From assembly GCA_024234635.1 (NCBI GenBank), contig JACKNX010000015.1, positions 1 through 64,000 of the forward strand: a stretch of DNA of 64,000 nucleotides. The letters run 5' to 3'. Position 1 is the stretch's first letter, and each line of letters starts with the position of its first letter. A program made the position numbers and the translations under genes. The notes beneath the pieces were generated by a model. That model made no database searches. It was not told the origin of the DNA and saw only the letters and a list, made by a program, of their open reading frames with translations. Below, one piece after another: positions 35,996 to 44,478 of this stretch. This DNA is from Pseudomonadales bacterium. Its GTDB lineage: Bacteria > Pseudomonadota > Gammaproteobacteria > Pseudomonadales > Azotimanducaceae.

Positions 35996-36136
35996 GCAGG
36001 CTGCTGAAAAAGCAGCCTGGTATGCCAGCCAGCGACGGCTGGCCCGAAAATGCAGCGGAAAACGCTGCATTTTGCGCAAGTCGGCGAAGCCGACGACTGC
36101 TGAAACAAGTCCAGGATGGACGTTTTCAGCATCCTG
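35996..36136 (-). repeat. Structured dispersed repeat, copy 2 (best-preserved)
   Basis: Four consecutive perfect hairpins: AGGCTGCT-GAAAA-AGCAGCCT (35998-36018), GCCAGCC-AGCGAC-GGCTGGC (36024-36043), AAAATGCAGCG-GAAAA-CGCTGCATTTT (11-bp stem), GTCGGC-GAA-GCCGAC, plus a final CAGGAT...ATCCTG arm. It lies 46 bp 3' of the FAH stop. In the FAH transcript's sense it has the same orientation as copies 1 and 3 to their own upstream genes. Confidence 0.85.
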
Positions 36137-36182
36137 TTAGGAGACAATGGCCCTCCAGGGATTCCGCTGAATCGCTGTTCGG

Positions 36183-37064
36183 CTACCCGTCCTCACCGAT
36201 AACGCACTCTGCGATCTCGCGGACGACTCGATTCTCGATGTACCCGAGCTTGTCGATCTCCACCCGGACGACATCCCCTTCCTGCAGGAAACAGGGCGGC
36301 TTCATTGCTGCCCCGACGCCTGCGGGTGTGCCCATGAACAGCACATCACCTGGGTCCAGCGTGAACGCCTGGGTCAGATGTTCGATGGCATCGTAGCAGT
36401 CGAAAATGAGGTGTCTGGTATTGGACTCCTGTCGCACCTCGCCGTTGACCAGACAGCGGATACCGAGATCGTCCGGATCACCCACCTCGTCGGGGGTGAC
36501 CAGATACGGTCCGATCGGGCCGTGGGTGTCGAACGATTTTCCGATCTGGAAGGTGGGCGCCCGAAGCTGCCAGTCTCTCACGCTCACGTCGTTGCCGCAG
36601 AAGTATCCGGCGATGACCTCGTGGGCCCGATCTCGCGGGACATGCTTGCATCGCTGGCCGATGACAAGGCAGAGCTCGGCCTCGTAGTCCAGCATCGCGG
36701 ACACAACCGGGAGGTTTATATCCGCATACGGCCCGTTGATGCAGTTGTGCTGCTTGTTGAACCAGACCTGGACCTTGGGCTGCTCCATACCGCTCTCGGC
36801 AACGTGGTCGGCGTAGTTGAGGCCGATCGCAAGAACCTTGCCGGGATGCGGTACGGGCGCCAGCACGGTGGCCTCGGCCAAAGGCATAGCGTCCCTATCG
36901 TCAACGGCCGCCACAGCCCTGGCCGCGTCATCACCACCCGCCAGATAAGCCATCATGGTCCCCGGCATGCCGTCGATGGCGCCGAGATCGACGATGCCGT
37001 CTTCCGTGACCTTGCCAAGCCTGGGAGACGGGTTGTCCGTCGTGCAAAAGGTCGCAAGCTTCAA
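36183..37064 (-). CDS. Fumarylacetoacetate hydrolase (FAH) family protein, module B
   Basis: 293 residues from a TTG start at 37064. A clear GGAGGA lies about 7 bases upstream, and the resulting N-terminus (MKLATFCTTDNPSPRLG) aligns with the module A paralogue MRLISFSTTDTPAPRLG; a TTG at 37079 would overlap that ribosome site. Same core motifs as the paralogue (GLNYADHVAESG, DYEAELCLVIG, GNDVSVRDW, GTPAGVGAAMKPP). Likely hydrolyses a ring-cleavage product. Divergent from the module B regulator. Confidence 0.9.
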   Translation of the reverse strand: MKLATFCTTDNPSPRLGKVTEDGIVDLGAIDGMPGTMMAYLAGGDDAARAVAAVDDRDAMPLAEATVLAPVPHPGKVLAIGLNYADHVAESGMEQPKVQVWFNKQHNCINGPYADINLPVVSAMLDYEAELCLVIGQRCKHVPRDRAHEVIAGYFCGNDVSVRDWQLRAPTFQIGKSFDTHGPIGPYLVTPDEVGDPDDLGIRCLVNGEVRQESNTRHLIFDCYDAIEHLTQAFTLDPGDVLFMGTPAGVGAAMKPPCFLQEGDVVRVEIDKLGYIENRVVREIAECVIGEDG

Positions 37065-37158
37065 GGGTCTGTCCTCCAATGCAGATGAGTATGAGCCCCC
37101 CGTCGGGCCGGCAGCTACCCGACCTGCCCAAGGGGTTCTCTATGGTGACCCGGCCAGA

Positions 37159-37186
37159 CCGAAACGTTCGATATATTATGTTTCGG
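37159..37186. promoter_or_regulatory. CCGAAAC-N14-GTTTCGG inverted repeat, putative operator
   Basis: Perfect 7-bp arms (37159-37165 and 37180-37186) around an AT-rich 14-bp centre in the divergent FAH-TetR promoter region. Positions suit repression of both transcripts by the adjacent TetR protein. Confidence 0.65.
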
Positions 37187-37228
37187 ACATCTCGATTAAC
37201 GTACCCTTGATCCAGACCGGAGCCCGCC

Positions 37229-37813
37229 ATGAACCGCCGTACCACAGTGAAGCGCAACGAAATTCTCGATACCGCGTCGCAGCTCTTCGCCCGTCACGGC
37301 TACCAGGGTACCAACATGAAGCTGCTGGCCAGAGAAGCGCAGGCGTCCACCTCCACCATCTACGCCTACTTCCACGACAAGAACGACCTTTTGTACGAAT
37401 CCATCGAACGGCGGCTCGAGGCGCTCGAAAGCCGGCACCAGACGCGGATCCGCGAGATAGAGGATCCGGTCGAGGCGCTGCTGCAGGGCGTCAGCATGCT
37501 CAATGAGGCGGTCGCCGAGGACCCGCTGCTGTCGAGCCTGTTGGTCTATGACTCGAGCGTCGCAGACGTCCGCATCAGCGCCCATGCCCGACGGGTAATG
37601 CAGCGGGTGGACGAACACAGCGTGGCGTTGTTCAGAGAGGCCATGGATCAGGGCATCGTGGCTTTCGATGATCCGGAAGCCCTGGTCACGGTATTTCGGA
37701 TGGCATTCCAGGGATTTTTGCTGAACCGGGCGCACGGCGACCGAAAGCTCACGCAGGAGCACATGACGCTGACCGTCAAGCGGTTGATTCTGGAGCTGAT
37801 CAAGGATGAGTAG
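37229..37813 (+). CDS. TetR-family regulator of catabolic module B
   Basis: 194 residues. HTH in the N-terminal third (LLAREAQASTSTIYAYFHDK), helical effector domain after it. Its stop overlaps the start of the flavin monooxygenase by 8 bases (ATGAGTAG), so regulator and enzymes are one operon, unlike module A where the regulator is divergent from the monooxygenase. It probably binds the inverted repeat upstream. Confidence 0.88.
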   Translation: MNRRTTVKRNEILDTASQLFARHGYQGTNMKLLAREAQASTSTIYAYFHDKNDLLYESIERRLEALESRHQTRIREIEDPVEALLQGVSMLNEAVAEDPLLSSLLVYDSSVADVRISAHARRVMQRVDEHSVALFREAMDQGIVAFDDPEALVTVFRMAFQGFLLNRAHGDRKLTQEHMTLTVKRLILELIKDE

Positions 37814-39521
37814 CGTGAACTCCCAGGTCTCAACGGACGTTGTGATCATCGGTGGCGGGCCGGTTGGCCTCGCTGCCTCGCTGCTGCTGGCCCGCCATGG
37901 AATTCGCTCCGTGGTGCTCGAGAAGAACGCCTCGACGGCGACCCACCCCAAAGCCTCCGCATTCAACACCCGGACGATGGAGATCCTCCGGCAGCTCGGC
38001 ATCGCGGACGAGGTCTACGCCAGCACCGGCCCGGTTGCGGGCGTGTCTTTCTATACCAGCCTGACCGGCTACAAACTGGGCGAGATCTCCATGCGGGATG
38101 CGCCCGGGTACCTCGACAACCTGTTGGCCTCCACACCCTCACCGCTAACGATCTCTTCGCAGATCGTGCTGGAGGCGATACTCAAACGACATGCGGGCGA
38201 GAACGAGTTCATCGACGTCCGGTTCAACACGCTGAAGACCCGTCTGCAGCAGGACGACGCCGGCGTCACCGTCGATGCAATCGATCGGCGCACCGACCAG
38301 CCATTTCAGGTGCGAGCCGCGTACGCGGTTGCCTGCGATGGCGCGGCCAGCCCCACACGCAAGGAACTGGGTCGTGCCCTGATCGGCCCTCCGGCCTTCG
38401 GCTATCAGATCAACGTCTATCTCGAGGCGGATATCGAGGGCCTGCTCGATGCCGACTCCCACCAGGCGCTCTACTGGATCGCAAACCCCGAAGCCGCCGG
38501 CGTCTTCATCGGCCTGGGCGGTGACTGGAAGAAGTGGTGCTTCAACTTCAGCTACTTCCCTGACAAGGGGCAGTCGCCTGAGGATTTCACGGAAGCGGTC
38601 TGCCTCGAGAAGATTCACAAGGCCATAGGGACCGATCAGCTCCCCGTGAACATCCTCAGCATCGGTGCCTGGGTGTTGTGCGGTCAGGTGATCGATCACA
38701 TGCGTGACGGTCGCGTATTCTTCGGCGGCGATGCCGCACACCTGAACATCCCGACCGGGGGCTTCGGCTTCAACACCGGGATGCAGGAGATTCACAACCT
38801 GGCCTGGAAGCTGGCCTACGTCATCCACGATCGTGCCCCCGAATCGCTGCTGGACAGCTACGACAGGGAACGTCGGGCGATCGCGGTTTACAACATAGAG
38901 CGAAGCCGCGAGAACGCCCACAACATCCGCCTGACCGGCGCGGGGGTAGGCGCCGAGATTCTCGACGCCGACGAGATCGAGTTGGATACCGAAGCCGGCC
39001 GCCAGCAGCGCCTGGTTCGCAGCAACGCGATCGCTGCCCAGTCGTCACATTTCATCTTCCTCGGGCAGGAAATCGGCTTCGGCTACTGGGATTCGCCGCT
39101 GGTGACGCCTGACGGCAGCGCGCACTATGCGGATGAGCACGACGTCGAGGACCCCATCTCCACCTACGTTGCCAATGCCCGCCCCGGCGCCCGGGCACCG
39201 CACTGCTGGCTCCAGCGGCCGGGACAGGAAGGCCAGTTTTCGATCCTCGATCTGTTCGATACAGGGTTTACCCTGCTGACGACTCCCGGCAACCAGCCGC
39301 AAGGGATTTCGGTAACCGCGCCCGTAACGACCTACACCATTGGCGAGCCGGGATCACAGGCAGATCTGATCGACGCATCGGGCGACTGGCGCCGCTGCTA
39401 CGGCATCGATGGCTCCGGCGCCGTGCTGATCAGGCCAGACGGTCACGTGGCCTGGCGGCACCGCGGGCCCGTCGACACATCGGACATCAATCAGGCTCTG
39501 GTACGGAGCCTGGCACAGTAA
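37806..39521 (+). CDS. FAD-dependent aromatic hydroxylase (class A monooxygenase), module B
   Basis: 571 residues. FAD motif VVIIGGGPVGLAASLLLARHG, second FAD motif VFFGGDAAHLNIPTGGFGFN, and a C-terminal thioredoxin-like domain ending VLIRPDGHVAWRHRG. This is the MhpA/phenol-hydroxylase-like type that hydroxylates aromatic rings ortho or para to an existing hydroxyl. Start ATG overlaps the TetR stop. The next gene (VOC) follows after 24 bp, as expected for a hydroxylation then cleavage order. Confidence 0.9.
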   Translation: MSSVNSQVSTDVVIIGGGPVGLAASLLLARHGIRSVVLEKNASTATHPKASAFNTRTMEILRQLGIADEVYASTGPVAGVSFYTSLTGYKLGEISMRDAPGYLDNLLASTPSPLTISSQIVLEAILKRHAGENEFIDVRFNTLKTRLQQDDAGVTVDAIDRRTDQPFQVRAAYAVACDGAASPTRKELGRALIGPPAFGYQINVYLEADIEGLLDADSHQALYWIANPEAAGVFIGLGGDWKKWCFNFSYFPDKGQSPEDFTEAVCLEKIHKAIGTDQLPVNILSIGAWVLCGQVIDHMRDGRVFFGGDAAHLNIPTGGFGFNTGMQEIHNLAWKLAYVIHDRAPESLLDSYDRERRAIAVYNIERSRENAHNIRLTGAGVGAEILDADEIELDTEAGRQQRLVRSNAIAAQSSHFIFLGQEIGFGYWDSPLVTPDGSAHYADEHDVEDPISTYVANARPGARAPHCWLQRPGQEGQFSILDLFDTGFTLLTTPGNQPQGISVTAPVTTYTIGEPGSQADLIDASGDWRRCYGIDGSGAVLIRPDGHVAWRHRGPVDTSDINQALVRSLAQ

Positions 39522-39545
39522 CCTCACCGCACCGGAGGAGAATCC

Positions 39546-40058
39546 ATGGTATCGCCCGTGAAGCTTGCCCACATCGCGCTCAAGACCACAGACATCAAGG
39601 CCTCGAGCACCTGGTACAAGAGCGTGCTCGACGCGCAGGCCGTCTTCGAAAACGAGATGCTGTGCTTTCTGACCTATGACGACGAGCATCACCGCGTAGT
39701 GCTTGCCCAAGACGACGCCTACGAGCCAGGCGGCCCTTCGGCAGGTTTGCACCATGTGTCATTCACCTACCAGAGCCTCGACGATCTCTTCGACACCTTC
39801 GAGCGGCTGCAGGCACGCGGCATCCGGCCACACTGGTGCATCAACCACGGACCGACCCTGTCCATGTACTACCTGGATCCGATGAGCAACCAGGTGGAAC
39901 TGCAGATCGACACCATGTCTGCGGAAGAGGCCATCGAATTCGTCGGCAGCGAGGCGTTTCGCGCCAACCCCATCGGCATCGAGTTCGATCCACACGAGCT
40001 CAACAAGCGCCGCAAGTCTGGCGAGCCGGCCGAGTCGCTGACGGCTTACGGACCATGA
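39546..40058 (+). CDS. VOC extradiol-dioxygenase-like protein, module B
   Basis: 170 residues. Metal ligands: His in LAHIALKT, His in GLHHVSFTY, Glu in NQVELQID, the His-His-Glu triad of type I extradiol enzymes. A long C-terminal tail includes EFDPHELNKRRKSG, seen in 2,3-dihydroxybiphenyl-dioxygenase-like relatives. GGAGGAG upstream of ATG 39546 is a strong ribosome site. The stop overlaps the next start (ATGA). Confidence 0.85.
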   Translation: MVSPVKLAHIALKTTDIKASSTWYKSVLDAQAVFENEMLCFLTYDDEHHRVVLAQDDAYEPGGPSAGLHHVSFTYQSLDDLFDTFERLQARGIRPHWCINHGPTLSMYYLDPMSNQVELQIDTMSAEEAIEFVGSEAFRANPIGIEFDPHELNKRRKSGEPAESLTAYGP

Positions 40059-40468
40059 GCTCGGCGGACATAGCTGCCCGCCTCGCCTGCCAGGATCTGA
40101 TGATTCAGTCCTACCGGCTGGTCGACGACGGCCGCGCCAGCGGCGCAACTGAGCTGTTCACGGAAGACGGGCGGTTTAGGATTGCGGGTTCCGTCGACAT
40201 CAAAGGGAAGGAATCCCTGACCAGGTTCTTCTCAGCCCGGGAGCATGATACCGAGAGGAAGACAAGACACTGCCTGACGAACCTCGCTTTCGCCTCCAGC
40301 TCGGCTGGCGAGGCATCCATTCGCGCGACGCTGATCCTCTTTGTGCTCAGCGGCAGCGACCCGACGACGCCGAACGCGCTGGCGGATGTGGAGGATACCT
40401 ACCGAATGGAAGCTGGCCGGTGGCGGATCGCGGCGCGTACCACGACGCTGGTGGCAGGCGGCGCCTGA
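40055..40468 (+). CDS. SnoaL/NTF2-like small protein
   Basis: 137 residues of the nuclear-transport-factor-2/SnoaL fold (IAARLACQDLMIQSYRLVDDG, ATELFTEDGRFRI, then VEDTYRMEAGRWRIAARTT). The start overlaps the VOC stop by 4 bases. Such proteins act as small hydrolases, isomerases or binding partners in aromatic pathways. Last gene of module B; no direct counterpart in module A. Confidence 0.82.
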   Translation: MSSADIAARLACQDLMIQSYRLVDDGRASGATELFTEDGRFRIAGSVDIKGKESLTRFFSAREHDTERKTRHCLTNLAFASSSAGEASIRATLILFVLSGSDPTTPNALADVEDTYRMEAGRWRIAARTTTLVAGGA

Positions 40469-40539
40469 GCCTAATCGCCGCCTGCAACCTCTGCACCCGA
40501 GTGCAGAAAGAACTGAACGCCGCGTTAGTCGTTGGAAGA

Positions 40540-40615
40540 TGGCTCCGCCTGCTGGGCTCGAACCAGCGACCCGCTGATTAACAGTCAGCTGCTCTACCAA
40601 CTGAGCTAAGGCGGA
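40540..40615 (-). tRNA. tRNA-Asn (anticodon GTT)
   Basis: 76-nt cloverleaf on the minus strand: acceptor TCCGCCT pairs with AGGCGGA, D-arm GCTCAGTTGGTAGAGC, anticodon loop CTGTTAATC with GTT, T-arm CTGGTTCGAGCCCAG, discriminator G and an encoded CCA. It closely matches the bacterial tRNA-Asn layout. tRNA-Asn genes are common integration sites, but no integrase or att repeat is seen here. Confidence 0.97.
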
Positions 40616-40727
40616 ACTGAGGTCGTCGATCCGGAGGCCGGACCGCAAAGACGGCGTAGTTTACGGGCTGATCCGCGTATTGCAAGGCACGCTTGCCCTG
40701 GCAGGTCATCTCGCCGGCACGCCTTCC

Positions 40728-41168
40728 TCAGCGCAGCGTGATTGACTGGGACTGAAGCCCTGCATAGGCCGGTCGCGTGAGGACCACCGCGGCATCGCCG
40801 CCGGTCAGCGTACCGGAAATCTGGATGCCAACTGCTCCGGATACCGTACTCCCCTGGCCGGTGATATAGGCCGGCCCCCCGGACGGTGCTGGCGAATTGG
40901 CGGGGTTGATCTCGGTCACCCAGTCGGCCACGGAGGCAGGGAAATTCGGATTCACGCCCAGGGAAAGCTGGGTATAGGCCTGGGAAAACCGGCTGCTCAC
41001 GTATTCCTTGGCCCGAACGAAGTTGGAGGTGGACTCCGCCGCGCGGGCATTGTCGATATAACCCTGGTACGCCCCCACGGCAATGGACGCCAGCAATCCA
41101 ATGATCGCGATGACGATCATCAGTTCAAGCAGCGTGAAGCCACGAGTTCCTTTGTGGTGCCTGGGCAT
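40728..41168 (-). CDS. Type IV prepilin-like protein
   Basis: 146 residues. Class III signal with the cleavage site after Gly10: RG|FTLLELMIVIAIIGLLASI, a textbook type IV pilin/pseudopilin N-terminus. The globular part contains no cysteine, unlike most major pilins, which have a C-terminal disulfide. No pilin-assembly genes are adjacent, so it may be a minor pilin, pseudopilin or orphan major subunit. AGGAAC upstream of ATG 41168. Confidence 0.88.
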   Translation of the reverse strand: MPRHHKGTRGFTLLELMIVIAIIGLLASIAVGAYQGYIDNARAAESTSNFVRAKEYVSSRFSQAYTQLSLGVNPNFPASVADWVTEINPANSPAPSGGPAYITGQGSTVSGAVGIQISGTLTGGDAAVVLTRPAYAGLQSQSITLR

Positions 41169-41294
41169 GTTCCTGGAAAGACAATCCGATGCACGGATTA
41201 TCGTCGGCCCCGGTGGGCGGAAATGGGCGCCACATCACAGTTGCATCATGCAGCCAGGCAAGGCGTTCGCCAGGCACGCCAGTTGTGACCTGAC

Positions 41295-41864
41295 CTACTC
41301 CCGGACGAAAACGCGCACCAGATCCAGATTTCCCGCCTCCGCCTCCACCTGCAGGTGCACCTGCAGCGTATCGGCATCCAGCAGCACATGTTCCTCCCAT
41401 GCACGCATGTCATGGGACTTCGACCGGATGACCAGACTGCCATCGGGATCCCAACCCGCGTTCACCGTCCACAGTCCACGGTCCTTCTCGCCCCAGGACA
41501 CATCGCGGTAGCCACCGGGCTCATACCGGATGCCCATGGAATCCGCGTTCTGCTCCACCTTCAGCCGCTCGGCGACCGCAATCGGGAAATCCTGGGTGAT
41601 GAAAGCAAATACCGCGGCGTCCGCGAGCTGCCGCCCCAGGCGCTGACGTCGGCTGCTGCGTACGATGGCCCGGTCCATGCGATCCACCATCGCCTTCGCA
41701 TTGGGCGGCGCATCGGACCGTTCGTGATCCAGCCGCCAGGTACCGTTGAGATCGAATCCCGCGCTGGCGCGTTCGACCAGCTTGGGCCCCGAGCAGGCCG
41801 CAAGCGTCGCGCCAAGGACGAGCATCAACGCCCCACGCAGACAGAGTGCGGTCGCTGGCGTCAT
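41295..41864 (-). CDS. Hypothetical lipoprotein
   Basis: 189 residues. A signal peptide ends in a lipobox, ATLAAC, so the mature protein starts at Cys24 and is lipid-anchored. The rest is predicted beta-rich (TWRLDHERSD, DGSLVIRSKSHDM) with no family I recognise. Its ATG overlaps the PhyH stop by 4 bases, making it the last gene of the ADH-LLM-thioesterase-PhyH operon. Function unknown. Confidence 0.75.
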   Translation of the reverse strand: MTPATALCLRGALMLVLGATLAACSGPKLVERASAGFDLNGTWRLDHERSDAPPNAKAMVDRMDRAIVRSSRRQRLGRQLADAAVFAFITQDFPIAVAERLKVEQNADSMGIRYEPGGYRDVSWGEKDRGLWTVNAGWDPDGSLVIRSKSHDMRAWEEHVLLDADTLQVHLQVEAEAGNLDLVRVFVRE

Positions 41865-43015
41865 ATCCCGAGGTCTTTGAGGTTGTAGTCCTTCAGGCTC
41901 TCGAAGGCGTCATCTGACCAGTGGATGGCCGCCTGCCGGTCGGCATAGGGTGCATAGCTGAAGGGCGTTTCCGCCGGATACTCTGCGGCCCGGGCGGCAA
42001 TTGCCAGCGCGATGACCCGCGCACGCTCGTCAATGCGTTGCGCATCGTACGTTACCGGGTTGTTGTGGATGCCACCGCCGCTGGCACCCAGCACGCTCCG
42101 CCGCCGATGGAAACCCAGGTTGTACGTGACACGCAGGTCGCGGCTGGTGTTGGCGAACGAGCCATGCACCGCCTGTCGGTTGCACATGGCAACATCGCCC
42201 GGCGCGCACACGATGGGTACGGCCTCCGGCAGCCGATCAGAGCCCGCCCGCTGCACCCACTCACGGATATCCACTTTACCCAGGCGATGACTGCCCGGAA
42301 CCACCCATACCCCATTCGCCGCCGTACAGCCGTAGAGCTGACCCATGAAGTTGAAGCCATGGGTGCCTTCGTCGAGATCCGGTGAGTTCCAGTGGGTAGT
42401 GCCATCCTGGTGCCACGCGACGGAACCACCGAGACCGGCGTGCTTCATCCAGATGGCTTCATTGAACGGCACAAAATCGTCGCCGTTGATCGCCGCCGCA
42501 ACGGCCAGCAGTTTCGGATGCCCGTACAGGCGCAGAAATGCCGGCGAAAACTGCAGGGCACCCAGAATCAGCTGCACCACGTGTTTCGGCGCGCCTGCAG
42601 GTGCAAGGGGCTCGATCATCTTCGCCGGATGCCGACCGTTGGCCTTGTTCGTGCCCCCCAGGGGATCGCTCAGCGGGCGCACCCACTGCACTGTCGGTGC
42701 CTTGCAGTCACTACCAATGGCCGGATTACCGTGCCGGTCCACCGTGGAACCCAGCGTCGTGGGCAGGCGCTCGCGCAGCGCGATCAGGTCCTTCTCCAGC
42801 TCGCGGCGTTCCGCCGCATCGATCACATCGGTGAAGACGTAGAAACCAAAGTCCGCATAAGCTGCCAGGATGTCGGGATGGAGTTTGCCGGAAGCATCGA
42901 AGCGAACCGGTCCGCGATTCCCCAGGGCCAACGCGGCCTTTTCCCCACGCCTGAGGTACGCCTGCATGGCCGCTTCGTGTTCACCGTAGTCCGCTTTCAC
43001 AACCGTCTCTGCCAC
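41861..43015 (-). CDS. Phytanoyl-CoA dioxygenase (PhyH) family protein, long form
   Basis: 384 residues. Iron site: WHQDGTTHW (His and Asp) and a distal His in VHGSFANTS followed by Arg in LRVTYNLGF. It differs from the shorter PhyH at 1033-1839. Starts at GTG 43015 or 43021; a GGGGAGG just upstream suits 43015. Part of a likely operon with the ADH, LLM and thioesterase genes, which would fit oxidation and chain-trimming of a branched or cyclic substrate. Confidence 0.85.
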   Translation of the reverse strand: MAETVVKADYGEHEAAMQAYLRRGEKAALALGNRGPVRFDASGKLHPDILAAYADFGFYVFTDVIDAAERRELEKDLIALRERLPTTLGSTVDRHGNPAIGSDCKAPTVQWVRPLSDPLGGTNKANGRHPAKMIEPLAPAGAPKHVVQLILGALQFSPAFLRLYGHPKLLAVAAAINGDDFVPFNEAIWMKHAGLGGSVAWHQDGTTHWNSPDLDEGTHGFNFMGQLYGCTAANGVWVVPGSHRLGKVDIREWVQRAGSDRLPEAVPIVCAPGDVAMCNRQAVHGSFANTSRDLRVTYNLGFHRRRSVLGASGGGIHNNPVTYDAQRIDERARVIALAIAARAAEYPAETPFSYAPYADRQAAIHWSDDAFESLKDYNLKDLGI

Positions 43016-43028
43016 AACCACCCTCCCC

Positions 43029-43460
43029 TCAGCCGCGCGGATCGCGAATGGTGCATGTACCCTGCGCCACGGCGCAGACCCGTCCTTCGTTGGTCATGGT
43101 GATGCGAACCACCGCCATCGTGCGTGTCATCACCAGTATTTCCGCCTCGCCGCTTACCTCGCCCCTGCTCACCGGCGACGTGAGGTTGATCTTGAATTCC
43201 GTCGTCGCCGCCCACTGGCCTTTCTGCATGGCGGGATAACAGACACACCCCAGCAGGTGATCACAGAACGCGCTGAGTACGCCGCCGTGCATGTTGCCGA
43301 AGCCTGTCAGCAACTCTTCGCGCACGGTGAACCGGCCGCTCATCTTTCCCGGTGAGGCATCCGTCAGCTCAAAACCCAGGAACTCGACAATCCCGCCAGC
43401 CCCTTTGGAAACGCCGAGAAAGCGCCTGGCGATTTCCGGATCGAACGCAATCTGCGCCAT
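43029..43460 (-). CDS. PaaI-type hotdog thioesterase
   Basis: 143 residues of the hotdog fold. The active-site segment NMHGGVLSAFCDHLLG matches the thioesterase HGG-x-x-x-x-x-D pattern (His, Gly, Gly, Asp), and EFKINLTSPVSRGEV follows as usual. Expected reaction: hydrolysis of acyl- or aryl-CoA thioesters. ATG 43460 has GGGGGGT upstream and starts one base after the LLM stop. Position in the operon suggests release of CoA from a pathway intermediate. Confidence 0.88.
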   Translation of the reverse strand: MAQIAFDPEIARRFLGVSKGAGGIVEFLGFELTDASPGKMSGRFTVREELLTGFGNMHGGVLSAFCDHLLGCVCYPAMQKGQWAATTEFKINLTSPVSRGEVSGEAEILVMTRTMAVVRITMTNEGRVCAVAQGTCTIRDPRG

Positions 43461-43461
43461 G

Positions 43462-44460
43462 TTACCCCCCGTTGTTCGAGAGCCCGAACGTATCAACGAT
43501 CGCGTCCAGGTTCTGTTGGATGCGCGCCCGGTTCATGCCAACGCTGGGACTGTACAGGATGACGTGGTCCGAGTATTTCTCCCATCGTTTCGCCTGTTCA
43601 CGCGCTTCGTCCGGCGTACCGGCGATGGCAATGGCATCCACCATTTCATCTGGCACCGCGCGTGCCATGGCTGCGAAATCGCCGCGCCTGAAGGCATCGG
43701 CAACCGTCTCGCCAATCGGGCGCCAGCCATGCACGTCGAGAATGGCGTGATACAACCGCGTCGTGTAATAGAAGGCTATCTGCGCGCGCGCTTCGTTGCG
43801 CGCCTGCTCGCGATCTTCCGCCACCGCCGTGATGATGTACGGGTAGGGCCTGCAGTTCGATCCGGACAGCAACGGCATCACTACGTCGTCGAGATAACCC
43901 CGGGTGTAAACCGGGTGACAGATCAATCCATCGGCAACCGCCGCCGCCGCCCGGATCATGCCCTTGTTGACCCCGGCAAGACACACCGGAATGGTGTCCC
44001 GTGCCATGCCGCCACGCGTATAAGCGGGGATATTCACCTTGTAGTGCGTGCCTTCGTAGCGCAGCCCTCCGCCTTTCCCCGCCGCGAAGGCCGCGCGTAC
44101 AAGGCCGATCGCATCCCGGATCCGCGGCGCCGGTGCGCCTTCCCAGGGCATGGAGTACCAGTCGCGGTTCATGCGCTCGGTACCGCTGCCAAGCCCGAGA
44201 ATCATCCTCCCACCTGAAATTTCATCGATATCCATCGCCGCCGAAGCTGCCAGCATGGGTGTGCGCATGAAGGCGTAGGCGATTGCGGTGCCCAGCTGGA
44301 TGCGCCGCGTCGCTCCGGCGACAGCCGCCAGTCGCACCAGTCCGTTGGCATTGAAGAATTCGATGGTCCACACCGAGGCAAAACCCGCGTCCTCCGCGCG
44401 TCTTGCCGTGGCAATCATTTCGGTGAGCGAAGGTGAACCGAGTATCAGACCAAATTGCAT
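43462..44460 (-). CDS. LLM-class flavin-dependent oxidoreductase
   Basis: 332 residues of the luciferase-like TIM barrel. Signature parts: an N-terminal MQFGLILGSPS, the F420/FMN-site region EISGGRMILGLGSGTERMNRDWYSM, and the C-terminal DHVILYSPSVG. LLM enzymes use F420H2 or FMNH2 to oxidise or reduce small substrates. Second gene of the ADH-LLM-thioesterase-PhyH-lipoprotein operon, 18 bp after the ADH stop. Confidence 0.9.
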   Translation of the reverse strand: MQFGLILGSPSLTEMIATARRAEDAGFASVWTIEFFNANGLVRLAAVAGATRRIQLGTAIAYAFMRTPMLAASAAMDIDEISGGRMILGLGSGTERMNRDWYSMPWEGAPAPRIRDAIGLVRAAFAAGKGGGLRYEGTHYKVNIPAYTRGGMARDTIPVCLAGVNKGMIRAAAAVADGLICHPVYTRGYLDDVVMPLLSGSNCRPYPYIITAVAEDREQARNEARAQIAFYYTTRLYHAILDVHGWRPIGETVADAFRRGDFAAMARAVPDEMVDAIAIAGTPDEAREQAKRWEKYSDHVILYSPSVGMNRARIQQNLDAIVDTFGLSNNGG

Positions 44461-44478
44461 GACAAGTCCCCGAATGTT

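Noticed and set aside
40540..40615. Genomic-island integration site at tRNA-Asn
   Set aside because: No integrase and no 3'-end tRNA repeat found within the window.
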